From: an uncultured Anaeroplasmataceae bacterium
GTDB taxonomy: Bacteria; Bacillota_I; Bacilli_A; Acholeplasmatales; Anaeroplasmataceae
Direction of reading: 5' to 3'
DNA: 64,000 nucleotides
Assembly (NCBI GenBank): GCA_934229535.1
Contig: CAKQDS010000005.1
Location: forward strand, 14,962 to 78,961
Positions 52,535 to 61,501 of this stretch are shown one piece after another (within the stretch, counting starts at the first letter, position 1; each line of letters begins with the position of its first letter). Made by a program: the position numbers and the translations under genes. The notes under the pieces are model-generated. The model was not told where the DNA came from, made no database searches, and saw only the letters and a list, made by a program, of their open reading frames with translations.

Positions 52535-52604
52535 GCTACCAAAGGAAAAGGCAAAATTAGAGAAATCTGATGACGCAAAGCTATAGGGCCTGTAAAATGG
52601 TAGC
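52535..52604 (+). promoter_or_regulatory. Cyclic di-GMP-I (GEMM) riboswitch
   Basis: P1 is GCTACC (52535-52540) with GGTAGC (52599-52604). The hallmark GGCAAA is followed by a hairpin ATTAGA-GAAA-TCTGAT with a GAAA tetraloop, then GACGCAAAGC and the receptor side TATAGGGCCT. These are the conserved blocks of the c-di-GMP-I aptamer. The second stem loop is short. A terminator follows at once, so c-di-GMP probably controls transcription. Whether it turns the operon on or off cannot be decided by eye. Confidence 0.92.
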
Positions 52605-52606
52605 CA

Positions 52607-52656
52607 GTTTTCATTTAAATGATACTTTTAGTTATTTAGGTGAAAACATTTTTTTT
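52607..52656 (+). terminator. Riboswitch expression-platform terminator
   Basis: GTTTTCA (52607-52613) pairs with TGAAAAC (52641-52647), followed by A and eight T. It begins 2 bases after the aptamer, upstream of GGGAGGTGA and the first gene. Confidence 0.8.
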
Positions 52657-52684
52657 GTAATTAGGTACCAAGGGAGGTGAAATA

Positions 52685-53443
52685 GTGTCTTCAGCTTATA
52701 AAGAAACAACAATAAAGAAAATATTTAAAAAGAAATCAGTTTGGGTTATAATATTATTTTTAATGCTTTTTTTAAGTGGAACAGTAGCATTGTTAACATA
52801 TTATGGTCAGCAGGTAGGAAGTTTTGTTGTTGGGGTATCTGATAAGGGATATCAAGGTGGATTGGTGTTATCAAAAACGAAGGATTTTTCTACTTCCTCT
52901 CCAAGATTAGTTGGCGATTCTGTTTCAAATGTTCATCCTATTAGTGTACTGGATATATATTCTGACAATGTACTTCAAAACGATGGATCATATATTCCAA
53001 GATCAAAAAATTATATGGGATTTACCTTCTATTTAAAGAATGAAGGCAATATTTCAATAAATGTTGATATAAATATGTCTATTACAAAAGCAACAAATTA
53101 TGTAGATAGAGCAACTTGGATTTGGCTTTTTGAAGATGAAGATGATAATGATGGAACGATTTATCGTAAAAAAGATGCGATAGATCATAATTATCCTCCT
53201 GAATATAATAGCTATAATTATAAGGATTATATTGATGATGAATTAATAATGCGTTCAACAATCGTATATTTTAAGCCTCAGGAAATAAAAAAATATTCAA
53301 TTATTATTTGGCTTGAGGGTGAGGATCCGGACTGTGTTGATACTGGAGACTATTCTGTTAAATCTGGAAAGATTCGTTTCACTATGAGATTTGATATCGC
53401 AAGTGAAGAAGAATCTACTAGCTCTAAAGAAGGTGAAATTTAG
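52685..53443 (+). CDS. Exported surface protein with WxEGxDxDC motif, first of the operon
   Basis: 252 residues from GTG 52685, 5 bases after GGGAGGTGA. One hydrophobic helix near residues 18-40 (WVIILFLMLFLSGTVALLTYYG) serves as signal anchor, without the TYAWF ending of its neighbours. The C-terminal part contains IIWLEGEDPDCVD, matching the WxEGxDxDC motif of the next five proteins, followed by a final strand IRFTMRFD. This resembles TasA/camelysin-type all-beta exported proteins. It is the first gene after the c-di-GMP riboswitch and is 3 bases from the next. It could be an anchor or minor subunit. Confidence 0.75.
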   Translation: MSSAYKETTIKKIFKKKSVWVIILFLMLFLSGTVALLTYYGQQVGSFVVGVSDKGYQGGLVLSKTKDFSTSSPRLVGDSVSNVHPISVLDIYSDNVLQNDGSYIPRSKNYMGFTFYLKNEGNISINVDINMSITKATNYVDRATWIWLFEDEDDNDGTIYRKKDAIDHNYPPEYNSYNYKDYIDDELIMRSTIVYFKPQEIKKYSIIIWLEGEDPDCVDTGDYSVKSGKIRFTMRFDIASEEESTSSKEGEI

Positions 53444-53446
53444 GAT

Positions 53447-54478
53447 ATGAGAAGAAAAGTAATTGTTTGGAGTGCAACAATGATACTCCTAATTGCATGT
53501 ATTACAACTTCGACATATGCTTGGTTTCAAATGAATAATGATGCCTTTGTATCAGATTTTGATTTTGGATTTGATACAGATGAGGGAATTTTGATTTCTG
53601 TTGATGATGTTAATTATAAAGAAAGCATCAATAATGAGGATTTAATTAAAGCAATAGTTAAGGAAGGCTTTGATTATTCTTATAATGATAAGGGTAAATT
53701 AGTTGATGATTCAAAAGATATAATTGATAATAATAAGCTTTTAGGCTTATTTAATCAAATCAAGCTAAATCCTATTACTTCACTTGATGGAATTAGCTTT
53801 AATGATTATTATGGTGTAGAGAAGAAGGCTACAAGCCTAGAATATTATAGCTTTGAAATTTATGTTAAGCTATTTGATTCTACTCTTTCAACTCCTAATT
53901 CCTTAGATGTAGTATTTAAAGAAGAAACATCAATTAAATCTGATCCGGTTGATTATCTTTATTATAATGATTTTTATACATATGATAAAAATACATTTGT
54001 TAAGATAGCACATTCTCCTAAGCTTATTAATGAAACTGATGAATCAGGTAGCACTATTTCTAAAAGACCAACAATTTTAGTTAATGCTGTTGACGCTGTG
54101 AGATTTTCTACAACTTCTAATGATAATACTAAAATTTATGAATTAAGTGAAGGACTTGGATCTTATGCAACTGATTTAGATTCAGATTTAGAGGAAAATA
54201 AGGAGCTAGCAAAATATGATGCTAATAAAAATGCGGGCTTTACCTTACTTAATGCTTCATTATCTAAACCTTTAAACAAAATGAGATATATAGATATGCC
54301 AAAGACATATGAAAATATAACTGACGCAGAAGCCAAAGTTCTTACAGCTTTAAATAAGGAAACATCTTATAAGACTAAGGTAAAAATTAATTTTTGGCTT
54401 GAAGGCTATGATGCTGATTGCTTTAATGGAATTGGTAGTTCGAAAATAACTACTAAATTTACATTTGGAATAGAGTAA
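53447..54478 (+). CDS. TasA-like exported protein with TYAWF signal peptide
   Basis: 343 residues. The signal peptide (residues 1-26) ends STYAWF, the SipW-dependent type. The mature part is acidic and beta-rich. Conserved blocks shared with its neighbours are LISVDDVNYKES near the start, RPTILVNAVDAVRFST in the middle, and FWLEGYDADCFN near the C-terminus with the only Cys of the mature chain. The role is probably a subunit of a surface fibre or matrix. Gaps of 3 and 12 bases to its neighbours indicate one operon. Confidence 0.78.
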   Translation: MRRKVIVWSATMILLIACITTSTYAWFQMNNDAFVSDFDFGFDTDEGILISVDDVNYKESINNEDLIKAIVKEGFDYSYNDKGKLVDDSKDIIDNNKLLGLFNQIKLNPITSLDGISFNDYYGVEKKATSLEYYSFEIYVKLFDSTLSTPNSLDVVFKEETSIKSDPVDYLYYNDFYTYDKNTFVKIAHSPKLINETDESGSTISKRPTILVNAVDAVRFSTTSNDNTKIYELSEGLGSYATDLDSDLEENKELAKYDANKNAGFTLLNASLSKPLNKMRYIDMPKTYENITDAEAKVLTALNKETSYKTKVKINFWLEGYDADCFNGIGSSKITTKFTFGIE

Positions 54479-54490
54479 GGAGTGATAAAT

Positions 54491-55825
54491 ATGAAGAAGC
54501 TAATTTTAAGTGTGATTTCTATATCACTTGCGCTAATAACTTTAGTATCTACTACCTACGCCTGGTTTTCATTAAATCGAAATGTTTATGTTGATGGTAT
54601 TGGCTTTGAGGTCACTGGTGGAGAAAATGTTTTGTTATCAGTAGATGGCATTCATTGGTATCAAAATCTAACCACTGATAAAATCAAAAAGGCTACAGTT
54701 GCCAAATATCGTGGCTATTTATTTGATGATAATGAAAATTTAATAGATAGTGATGGTAATCAAATCGAAGCTGAAAAAATTGAAAGCCTATTTAATGAAA
54801 AAATAACCTTAGCTCCTTTAACATCAAAGGATGGAAAGGTATTTACAGATTTGTATAATACAACAATTTCAGAAACTCTTGGTAAATATTTGACATTTGA
54901 TTTATATTTTGGAGCTGAGGTTGATTCTCTAAAAGAGGATACTGATATTTTCTTCTATCATGGCACACAAAAGACATTACCTGATGGAACAATAGTTAAG
55001 CCAACCAAAATATCAGCAACTCCAAAGAATGTTACATTAAAAAATGAGCTTTCAGCATTTAATTGGACAACTGGTGAGCTTGTAAAATATGAAGCTAAAT
55101 CAAGCATTCTGGTTAATCCTGCTAATGCATTAAGATTTAGTAGTGTAGATACACAAAATGATAGTTCAAAGATTTATGAGCTAGATGCTTATGATGAGGG
55201 TAATGTTATAAATAAAGGACTTGGATCTTATGCAACATCATTTACTGGCTATGAGTTAAATTCAAATGGCTCTTATATGGCTAAATATGATGCTACAAAG
55301 AACGCAGGGTTTACTTATTATAACAATTTAAGAAATACCAAGATTACAGAATTAAATTATGTGGATATGCCACAAACAATTCGTGATTTTTCAACCTACG
55401 ATAATTCGAAAATAACAACATTGCATAAGGCAAATGGCTTTACATCTAAGGTTACATTTAACTTCTGGATGGAAGGCTGGGATGCGGATTGCTTTGATGG
55501 TATAGGTAATTCTAAGGTAACAGTAAGCTTATCATTTACTAATTCAGCTGAAAAAACATATGAACCAGTAACTGTTAAGTTCTACCAAAACTTAGAAGAT
55601 GAAGCACCTTATATTGAATATGCGAATGCTAATCCAGGAATGTATCTATCACCTGCTTTAGCACCAGCAAATGCCACAGGTAATTTCAAAGGCTGGGCTG
55701 TAGTAAAAAATGATGGAAGTGTTGATACTAATGCTTATGATCAAACAAAGACACTTAAATCATTATTAACTTCCTATGATATGGCCGGAGCAGAGGAATT
55801 AAAGCTTGTAGCATTATATGATTAA
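54491..55825 (+). CDS. TasA-like exported protein with C-terminal InlB-like module
   Basis: 444 residues from ATG 54491; AAGGAG (54477-54482) precedes it, and the in-frame GTG at 54482 overlaps that site. Signal peptide ending STTYAWF. Shared blocks are LLSVDGIHWYQN, ILVNPANALRFSS and FWMEGWDADCFD. After the common domain a tail of about 85 residues (VTVKFYQNLEDEAPYIEYAN ... FKGWAVV) looks like an InlB B-type repeat, not present in the sister proteins. This suggests that this subunit has an extra adhesive or wall-contact domain. Operon member. Confidence 0.78.
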   Translation: MKKLILSVISISLALITLVSTTYAWFSLNRNVYVDGIGFEVTGGENVLLSVDGIHWYQNLTTDKIKKATVAKYRGYLFDDNENLIDSDGNQIEAEKIESLFNEKITLAPLTSKDGKVFTDLYNTTISETLGKYLTFDLYFGAEVDSLKEDTDIFFYHGTQKTLPDGTIVKPTKISATPKNVTLKNELSAFNWTTGELVKYEAKSSILVNPANALRFSSVDTQNDSSKIYELDAYDEGNVINKGLGSYATSFTGYELNSNGSYMAKYDATKNAGFTYYNNLRNTKITELNYVDMPQTIRDFSTYDNSKITTLHKANGFTSKVTFNFWMEGWDADCFDGIGNSKVTVSLSFTNSAEKTYEPVTVKFYQNLEDEAPYIEYANANPGMYLSPALAPANATGNFKGWAVVKNDGSVDTNAYDQTKTLKSLLTSYDMAGAEELKLVALYD

Positions 55826-55912
55826 AAATTTAATATAGATAAGTCTCCAACAGCTTTTATGAGGATAAACTATAAGCTAAAGATTAAGCGAAAAAACAAA
55901 GGAGAAAATAAA

Positions 55913-56851
55913 ATGAAAAAAGGCTTAAAACTTAAATTAGGTATGAGCGTAGCCTCTTTAGCTTTACTTGCAGGCGCTCTATCTACAACAACTTATGCAT
56001 GGTTTACAGCTAACGCAACTGCAACTACACAACAAGTTACAGCTCAAGCTAAATCAGCAGGCGCTGATTTATATCTATCTAATGATGGTATTAAATTTAG
56101 TGCATCAGTTACTCCAGAATTAAAATGGGGAAATACAACAACAAATTATGATGGCGCTACTAATAAGTTAGATGCAGTAACAGGTAAATTTACTGAAAAT
56201 GCATTTAGTGCTACTGACAAGGGAGGCGTTGCTGCTACAACTGGTTATGTATATTTTGATTTATATTTCAAAACTACTGCTAACAATGTTGATGTAGTAT
56301 TTGGCGCTGCTTCTGGTGAAACTAATTCAACAAAAATTTCTTCAGAGGGAGCAACTAAATTTACATTATTAGGAGCAACTACTGATTCTGAAGGAACTGA
56401 AATTACAGCTGGTAATCAAGTTATGGCAAGCATCGTAAATGCTTCAAGATTTGGAATTGTAAATTATACTTCTACAGATGCTACTACTGATGGTAGTAAA
56501 CCAGAGGTTGCAGGCGAAAGTGCTGTTGCATCAGGTTCAAATATTTATATGGCTAGTGAATCACTAGAAGATGCTTCATTTAAAGATTTTGGTTCAACTG
56601 AAGATGTTTCTAAGGGTGCAGGTGCATATTATCATAATGTAATGGGTGAAACATTAACTCATGATACTATAACTGCTCCAGCTTTATTTACAACTGCTAC
56701 ATTGGTTTCTGATTTATCAGCTGGTAAAGTTGGTAGAATTAGAGTATACATTTGGCTTGAAGGTTGGGACGAGGATTGCTTTGATGCTGTTCTTGGTCAA
56801 TCAATGAATATGGTATTCTCATTTACAACAAAGACACATGTTGCCGCATAA
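55913..56851 (+). CDS. TasA-like major surface protein, copy A
   Basis: 312 residues from ATG 55913, behind AAAGGAG. The N-terminus (KLKLGMSVASLALLAGAL then STTTYAWFTANA) is a SipW-type signal peptide. The mature protein is Ala/Thr/Ser-rich, with low Lys and Arg, as expected of a secreted abundant polymer. The motif YIWLEGWDEDCFDAVLGQSM carries the only Cys of the whole protein. It is nearly identical at both ends to the next gene (56877), so the pair arose by duplication. Its codon and amino-acid use differs from the Asn-rich neighbours, which suggests high expression. Confidence 0.82.
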   Translation: MKKGLKLKLGMSVASLALLAGALSTTTYAWFTANATATTQQVTAQAKSAGADLYLSNDGIKFSASVTPELKWGNTTTNYDGATNKLDAVTGKFTENAFSATDKGGVAATTGYVYFDLYFKTTANNVDVVFGAASGETNSTKISSEGATKFTLLGATTDSEGTEITAGNQVMASIVNASRFGIVNYTSTDATTDGSKPEVAGESAVASGSNIYMASESLEDASFKDFGSTEDVSKGAGAYYHNVMGETLTHDTITAPALFTTATLVSDLSAGKVGRIRVYIWLEGWDEDCFDAVLGQSMNMVFSFTTKTHVAA

Positions 56852-56876
56852 TTATAAATAATAGGAGAAAAATAAA

Positions 56877-57809
56877 ATGAAAAAGAGTCTAAAATTAAAA
56901 TTAGGTATGAGCGTAGCTTCTCTTGCATTACTTGCTGGTGCTCTATCTACAACAACTTATGCATGGTTTACAGCTAACGCAACTGCAACTACACAATCAG
57001 TTACAGCAACTGCTAAATCATCAGGCGTAGATTTATATTTATCAAATAATGGTATTACATTTAGTGCATCTGTTACTCCAGAATTAAAATGGGGTGTCAA
57101 TGATGAAGATTATACAACTCAACAACTAGATGCAGTAGCTGGTAACTTTTCTGAAGCTTTTGCTTTTGAAGGTAAGAATATGAAGGGCGATGCTGATGCA
57201 AAGCAATATGTATATTTTGATTTGTATTTCAAAACTACTGCTGCAACAGCTACTAATGTAATCTTCAATACTAAGTCTGGTACAACTAGTTCAATTACAG
57301 CTAAGAATGTTAATCCATTTACTTTATTAGGTAATGTTAAAAAGGATGCATCAGCAGAAATGACTGCAGGTAATCAAGTTACTGCAAGTATCGTAAATGC
57401 TGCAAGATTTGGAATTCAAACATTTGCTCCTGTAGCAGCTACAGTAGATGGAAATGCTCCAACATTTGCAGCTGCAAATGGCGCTACAAAGTATATTGCC
57501 ACAGATAATACAGTAGGTACTACAAACTTTGGATCATTAGAAGACAATACAGTTGGTGCTGGTTCTTATTATTCAAATGTTATGGGTTCAACTGAATTAG
57601 CAGCTCATTCAAAATTAACAAAGGCTTATGATGAATATACAACAGCTACTCTAGTTACTAGTTTAGAAGCTGGCAAAGTTGGCAAGATTAGAATGTATAT
57701 TTGGCTTGAAGGTTGGGACGAGGATTGCTTTGATGCTGTTCTTGGTCAATCAATGGAAATGATTTTCTCATTTACTACTCAAGCATATGCTGAAACTCAA
57801 ACAGAATAA
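56877..57809 (+). CDS. TasA-like major surface protein, copy B
   Basis: 310 residues. The signal peptide matches copy A almost exactly (KLKLGMSVASLALLAGAL, STTTYAWFTANATATTQ), as does the C-terminal YIWLEGWDEDCFDAVLGQSM; the middle is diverged. One Cys only, in DEDCFD. It lies 25 bases after copy A behind AGGAG. The pattern of conserved ends and a variable centre fits paralogous subunits of the same polymer or antigenic variation. Processing by the SipW-like peptidases encoded downstream is inferred. Confidence 0.82.
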   Translation: MKKSLKLKLGMSVASLALLAGALSTTTYAWFTANATATTQSVTATAKSSGVDLYLSNNGITFSASVTPELKWGVNDEDYTTQQLDAVAGNFSEAFAFEGKNMKGDADAKQYVYFDLYFKTTAATATNVIFNTKSGTTSSITAKNVNPFTLLGNVKKDASAEMTAGNQVTASIVNAARFGIQTFAPVAATVDGNAPTFAAANGATKYIATDNTVGTTNFGSLEDNTVGAGSYYSNVMGSTELAAHSKLTKAYDEYTTATLVTSLEAGKVGKIRMYIWLEGWDEDCFDAVLGQSMEMIFSFTTQAYAETQTE

Positions 57810-57853
57810 TTTATTTTGATTTAAAAATATATGGTAAAGGAGGATGCTAAATC

Positions 57854-58861
57854 ATGAATAGAGCTATACGTAAAATGTACTTTAGTATATTAACGGCATT
57901 GCTTGTTTTAGTTACAACAATTACTACTACATACGCATGGTTTGGCATCGACTTTGGCCATTCTATTGAAGATTTTGAAATTAATTTTGATTCAAGTAGT
58001 GCCGAAGGATTGGAATTATCTTTAGATGGTATAAATTATTCAAGCTATATAACAACTGAAGATGTAGAAAAAGCTATTTTAAGAGAAAAGGGTATTTCAT
58101 ATAATGAATTAACCTATAAAAGGAAGTTTAAGGAAGTTGCTTCACTTAGTGCTAGTAGCACAAGCTTAAATAGTGAAAATCTTAATTTTGTTGATATGTT
58201 TAACTTTTCTAGCAATGAATATCTAAGCTTTACATTTTATGTAAGACCTTCATATATAGTAGGTCTTGAGGATAATCCAACTGAAGGTGTATTTACTCGT
58301 GATCATACAATTGATGTTTTCTTTAAGGATAATGATATGATTGAAAGTGAGTATGTTGATACTCATTTGATTAATGTTATTAATCATCCTACATTTGGTC
58401 CGATTTCTAGGGCATCTGTTAATCCTAAGAATGCTACTAGATTTGCTCTTACAAAGTATGAGGCAATTGATAAAAATCAGGAATATGATGAAAATTCGGA
58501 ATATAAAACAACAATTTATAATCCTGGTGGGGATAAAATTACTTATAACGAAGCTAATAATCGTTATAATTTTGGTGGTATTGTTGAAGATGATAAGAAT
58601 GTTGCACTTCAGGATTTCAATATGAAATTTGGTAAAAAATTAAGTGTTCCTTATTTTGCTTCAAATAGAAAAGATGTTAATTTGGATTATAATCAAATTA
58701 TTGATTCAAGAACTGATGGCTTGTCTATTGATAGAGTTATGAAATTTAAGTTCTATTTTTGGTATGAGGGATGGGATGCTGATTGCTTTGAGGCAGTCAC
58801 AAATTCAAAGGTTTCTATTTGTTTGAATTTAACTACTCAAAATCCTAAGCTAATTTCTTAG
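57854..58861 (+). CDS. TasA-like exported protein with TYAWF signal peptide
   Basis: 335 residues, behind AAAGGAGG. Signal peptide ending ITTTYAWFGIDFG. Shared blocks are LELSLDGINYSSYI, RASVNPKNATRFALT and FYFWYEGWDADCFE, plus a second Cys (SICLNL) that the major copies lack. It is the last of the six exported proteins behind the c-di-GMP riboswitch. No clear terminator follows, but a promoter-like sequence lies before the next gene. Confidence 0.77.
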   Translation: MNRAIRKMYFSILTALLVLVTTITTTYAWFGIDFGHSIEDFEINFDSSSAEGLELSLDGINYSSYITTEDVEKAILREKGISYNELTYKRKFKEVASLSASSTSLNSENLNFVDMFNFSSNEYLSFTFYVRPSYIVGLEDNPTEGVFTRDHTIDVFFKDNDMIESEYVDTHLINVINHPTFGPISRASVNPKNATRFALTKYEAIDKNQEYDENSEYKTTIYNPGGDKITYNEANNRYNFGGIVEDDKNVALQDFNMKFGKKLSVPYFASNRKDVNLDYNQIIDSRTDGLSIDRVMKFKFYFWYEGWDADCFEAVTNSKVSICLNLTTQNPKLIS

Positions 58862-58960
58862 GTATGAAAAACGTTGTAGTTTAGGCTAAATGTTTGATTT
58901 TCGATTTTGGAAAATTCTGTTGTTTTTAGTTGTTTTAAGATTTGATATTATAATTTTCAT

Positions 58961-58989
58961 TTTACTTTCAACAAATAATGTGATAGAAT
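58961..58989 (+). promoter_or_regulatory. Candidate promoter of the signal peptidase/AAA+ genes
   Basis: TTTACT (58961-58966), 17 bases, TAGAAT (58984-58989) with extended -10 TGA. Confidence 0.5.
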
Positions 58990-59023
58990 TTAATTAATTA
59001 TAAAGATAATGAAGGTGATGCTC

Positions 59024-59860
59024 ATGAACAATAAGGTTCTAAAGGGTTTAAAGATAGCAGGTAATGTTGTATTTTATGCAATTATTATCGTATTATTACT
59101 ATTTTCGATAGCAAATATTAAAAAGAAAGATAAAAGCTCATTTGCTAATTTATTTGGACGTGGCTTTTTAACTGTTGAGACAGACTCAATGGTTGGCCCA
59201 AACAAAGATAGTTTTGGTCCTGGTGAACTTGTAGTAGTAAAGAAAGCTAACTCTAAGAACATCGCTAAATTAAAGGTTGGAGACATTATTACATTCTATG
59301 ATGCTTCTCTTGCAAGAGATGATGCTAATGGCTTATCTAAGAGTTCATATTTAAATACCCATAGAATTGTATATATTAATACTCAAGGTGATACACCAAT
59401 ATTTATTACTCAGGGTGATAAAGCTGTTGAAAATGGTATAAATTACATAGCACCAATATATGATGAAAATGGTGTATGCACAAATCCTGATGAGATTAAA
59501 CAAAATGCTCAGAATTCACAATACTGGCAGGAAGTAAATGTATCTGATATTAAAGGTATTTATGTTTCTCATAGTAAGTGCTGGGGAAGCTTTATGACAA
59601 CTGTTAATAAGCATTTCTTTGCTTGTGTTGTTCTACCTGTTATTATTTTATTCTTAATTGAATTAGTCGTTGTTATTATGAATATAATTGGTATTAAAAA
59701 TGAAAAGAATAAGTTTGCTTTAGAAGCTGATGCTGAGGCTCAAAAGGAAGAATTACGTAAGCAAATTCTTGCTGAGATGAATGCTCAAAATAAAGAAGAA
59801 ATGAAAAAACAAATTTTAGAAGAGCTAAAAAAGGAACAGGAAAATAAAGAAAATAATTAG
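59024..59860 (+). CDS. sipW: SipW-like signal peptidase I with coiled-coil tail
   Basis: 278 residues from ATG 59024, behind AAGGTGAT. One N-terminal transmembrane helix (13-31) precedes the catalytic domain. TVETDSM places the nucleophile Ser55; NTHRI has His113 where the ER/SipW-type enzymes use His instead of Lys. A second hydrophobic helix lies near 200-225, followed by a charged coiled-coil tail of about 50 residues. SipW processes TasA and TapA in B. subtilis. Here six SipW-type substrates lie directly upstream. The substrate link is inferred from gene order. Confidence 0.88.
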   Translation: MNNKVLKGLKIAGNVVFYAIIIVLLLFSIANIKKKDKSSFANLFGRGFLTVETDSMVGPNKDSFGPGELVVVKKANSKNIAKLKVGDIITFYDASLARDDANGLSKSSYLNTHRIVYINTQGDTPIFITQGDKAVENGINYIAPIYDENGVCTNPDEIKQNAQNSQYWQEVNVSDIKGIYVSHSKCWGSFMTTVNKHFFACVVLPVIILFLIELVVVIMNIIGIKNEKNKFALEADAEAQKEELRKQILAEMNAQNKEEMKKQILEELKKEQENKENN

Positions 59861-59877
59861 AAGGGAGATTAAATAAT

Positions 59878-61416
59878 ATGGTTGAATTTTCAAGATATTA
59901 TATCGATTTCCTTCAAGCTTTATTTACTAATATTAAAAAATTCTTTGTTAATTTTTTTCACTTGTTTGTCGATATATTCTATACAGATCCTAAAGCTTAT
60001 ATTCAAATGCTTGTTAAGGCATCTGTACAAAATCCTGAATGGAAGGCTACTGATTGGTTAGTTTTTGTTGTTGTATCTATTATTAATTTAGCATTGTTGG
60101 TTGCTATCATAGTTTTAATTGTTCAATTATTTAGAAGATATTTTAGATTCCGTCGTAAGGAAGTTGAAAAGGATGAATTGATTGAAGAGGTTTCTATTCT
60201 AAATCAAAAGGTTGTTCAACTAATCGATGAGAAGAATAAGATTTTAGCTATGCGTGTTTCTCAGCTTGGCGTTGGTACTACTGGTTCATTAGAGGAAGAA
60301 GAAAATAAATCTAAAAGTTCTCTTACTGAATCTAGATTTACTAAGCTTACTATGGTTGATAGAGAATATGAAATTAATCCTCATGTTACGATTATGAATA
60401 ATCATGATATGCTTGAATTAAAGGAAGTTGTTCAACGCTTTATTAATTTTGCTGCAAGCCAATTACATCTATACTATACACCTGAGATTGTTTCAAGATT
60501 TATTGCTGGTATGGGTACTGGTAAGCTATTAATTTTGGAAGGTATTTCAGGTACTGGTAAAACAAGTTTACCTTATGCTATGGGTAAATTTTTCCAACAT
60601 GATACATCTATTATATCTGTTCAGCCTTCATGGCGTGATCGTGCTGAATTACTTGGTTATTTAAATGAATTTACTAAGAAATTTAATGAAACAGATTTCT
60701 TAAAGAGTGTATATGCTGCTGGTTATTCTGATACAATTAATATAATTGTTCTAGATGAAATGAACCTAGCACGTGTTGAATATTATTTTGCTGAATTCTT
60801 ATCAATTATGGAAATGCCTGATATTAATGAATGGAAAATTGATTTAGTTCCATCAACTGATCCTACTGACCCTCATAATTTAATTAATGGTAAGCTAATG
60901 ATACCTCAAAATGTTTGGTTTGTTGGAACAGCTAACAAGGATGATTCAACATTTACTATCACTGATAAGGTTTATGACCGTGCTGTAACTCTTGCTATTA
61001 ATCAAAAAGCACAATATATTGATGCCCCATATACTGAAAATGTGGCTATGACATATGAATATTTAAATGAATTGTTTACTAAAGCAAAGAAGGGCTTCCA
61101 ATTATCTGCTAAAGCTCAACAGGCTTTAAATCAATTAGATGATTTTATTCAAGCTAAATTTAAAATTGCCTTTGGTAACCGTATTATGAAGCAAATTAAA
61201 GCATTTGTTCCTGTTTATATGGCGTGTGGATTTACAGAATATGATGGCTTAGATTATATGCTTACATATAAGATTTTACGTAAGTTTGAAAGCTTAAACC
61301 TAACATTCTTACATCCTGAATTGGATCAATTAAGTGCAATGCTTGATAAGCTATTTGGAAAAGGCGTATTTAAGGTTTCTCTTGGATTCATCGAGGATTT
61401 AAAGAAATTAGGATAA
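59878..61416 (+). CDS. Membrane-anchored McrB-like AAA+ ATPase
   Basis: 512 residues. A transmembrane helix spans about 61-84, then a coiled coil (95-128), a linker, and an AAA+ domain from about 180. Walker A is GISGTGKT (222-229). VQPSWRDRAELLGYLN (248-263) is the block seen in McrB-type ATPases. Walker B is VLDEMNLARVEYYFAEFLS with D293-E294. VGTANKDDSTFTITDKVYDRA ends with a probable arginine finger at R368. Ordinary McrB is soluble and part of a restriction complex, so the membrane anchor is unusual. It lies 17 bases after the signal peptidase gene and is followed by a terminator. Confidence 0.82.
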   Translation: MVEFSRYYIDFLQALFTNIKKFFVNFFHLFVDIFYTDPKAYIQMLVKASVQNPEWKATDWLVFVVVSIINLALLVAIIVLIVQLFRRYFRFRRKEVEKDELIEEVSILNQKVVQLIDEKNKILAMRVSQLGVGTTGSLEEEENKSKSSLTESRFTKLTMVDREYEINPHVTIMNNHDMLELKEVVQRFINFAASQLHLYYTPEIVSRFIAGMGTGKLLILEGISGTGKTSLPYAMGKFFQHDTSIISVQPSWRDRAELLGYLNEFTKKFNETDFLKSVYAAGYSDTINIIVLDEMNLARVEYYFAEFLSIMEMPDINEWKIDLVPSTDPTDPHNLINGKLMIPQNVWFVGTANKDDSTFTITDKVYDRAVTLAINQKAQYIDAPYTENVAMTYEYLNELFTKAKKGFQLSAKAQQALNQLDDFIQAKFKIAFGNRIMKQIKAFVPVYMACGFTEYDGLDYMLTYKILRKFESLNLTFLHPELDQLSAMLDKLFGKGVFKVSLGFIEDLKKLG

Positions 61417-61436
61417 AAATAATTCTAAACATTTAT

Positions 61437-61480
61437 AAAATCCTTCCTCATATATTAAAAATAGGGAAGGATTTTATTTT
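61437..61480 (+). terminator. Intrinsic terminator between the AAA+ gene and the next gene
   Basis: AAAATCCTTCC (61437-61447) pairs with GGAAGGATTTT (61465-61475), then ATTTTTT. Expression of the next gene would need read-through or an unseen promoter. Confidence 0.8.
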
Positions 61481-61501
61481 TTAAAAAAGGAGGAAAGAAA
61501 A

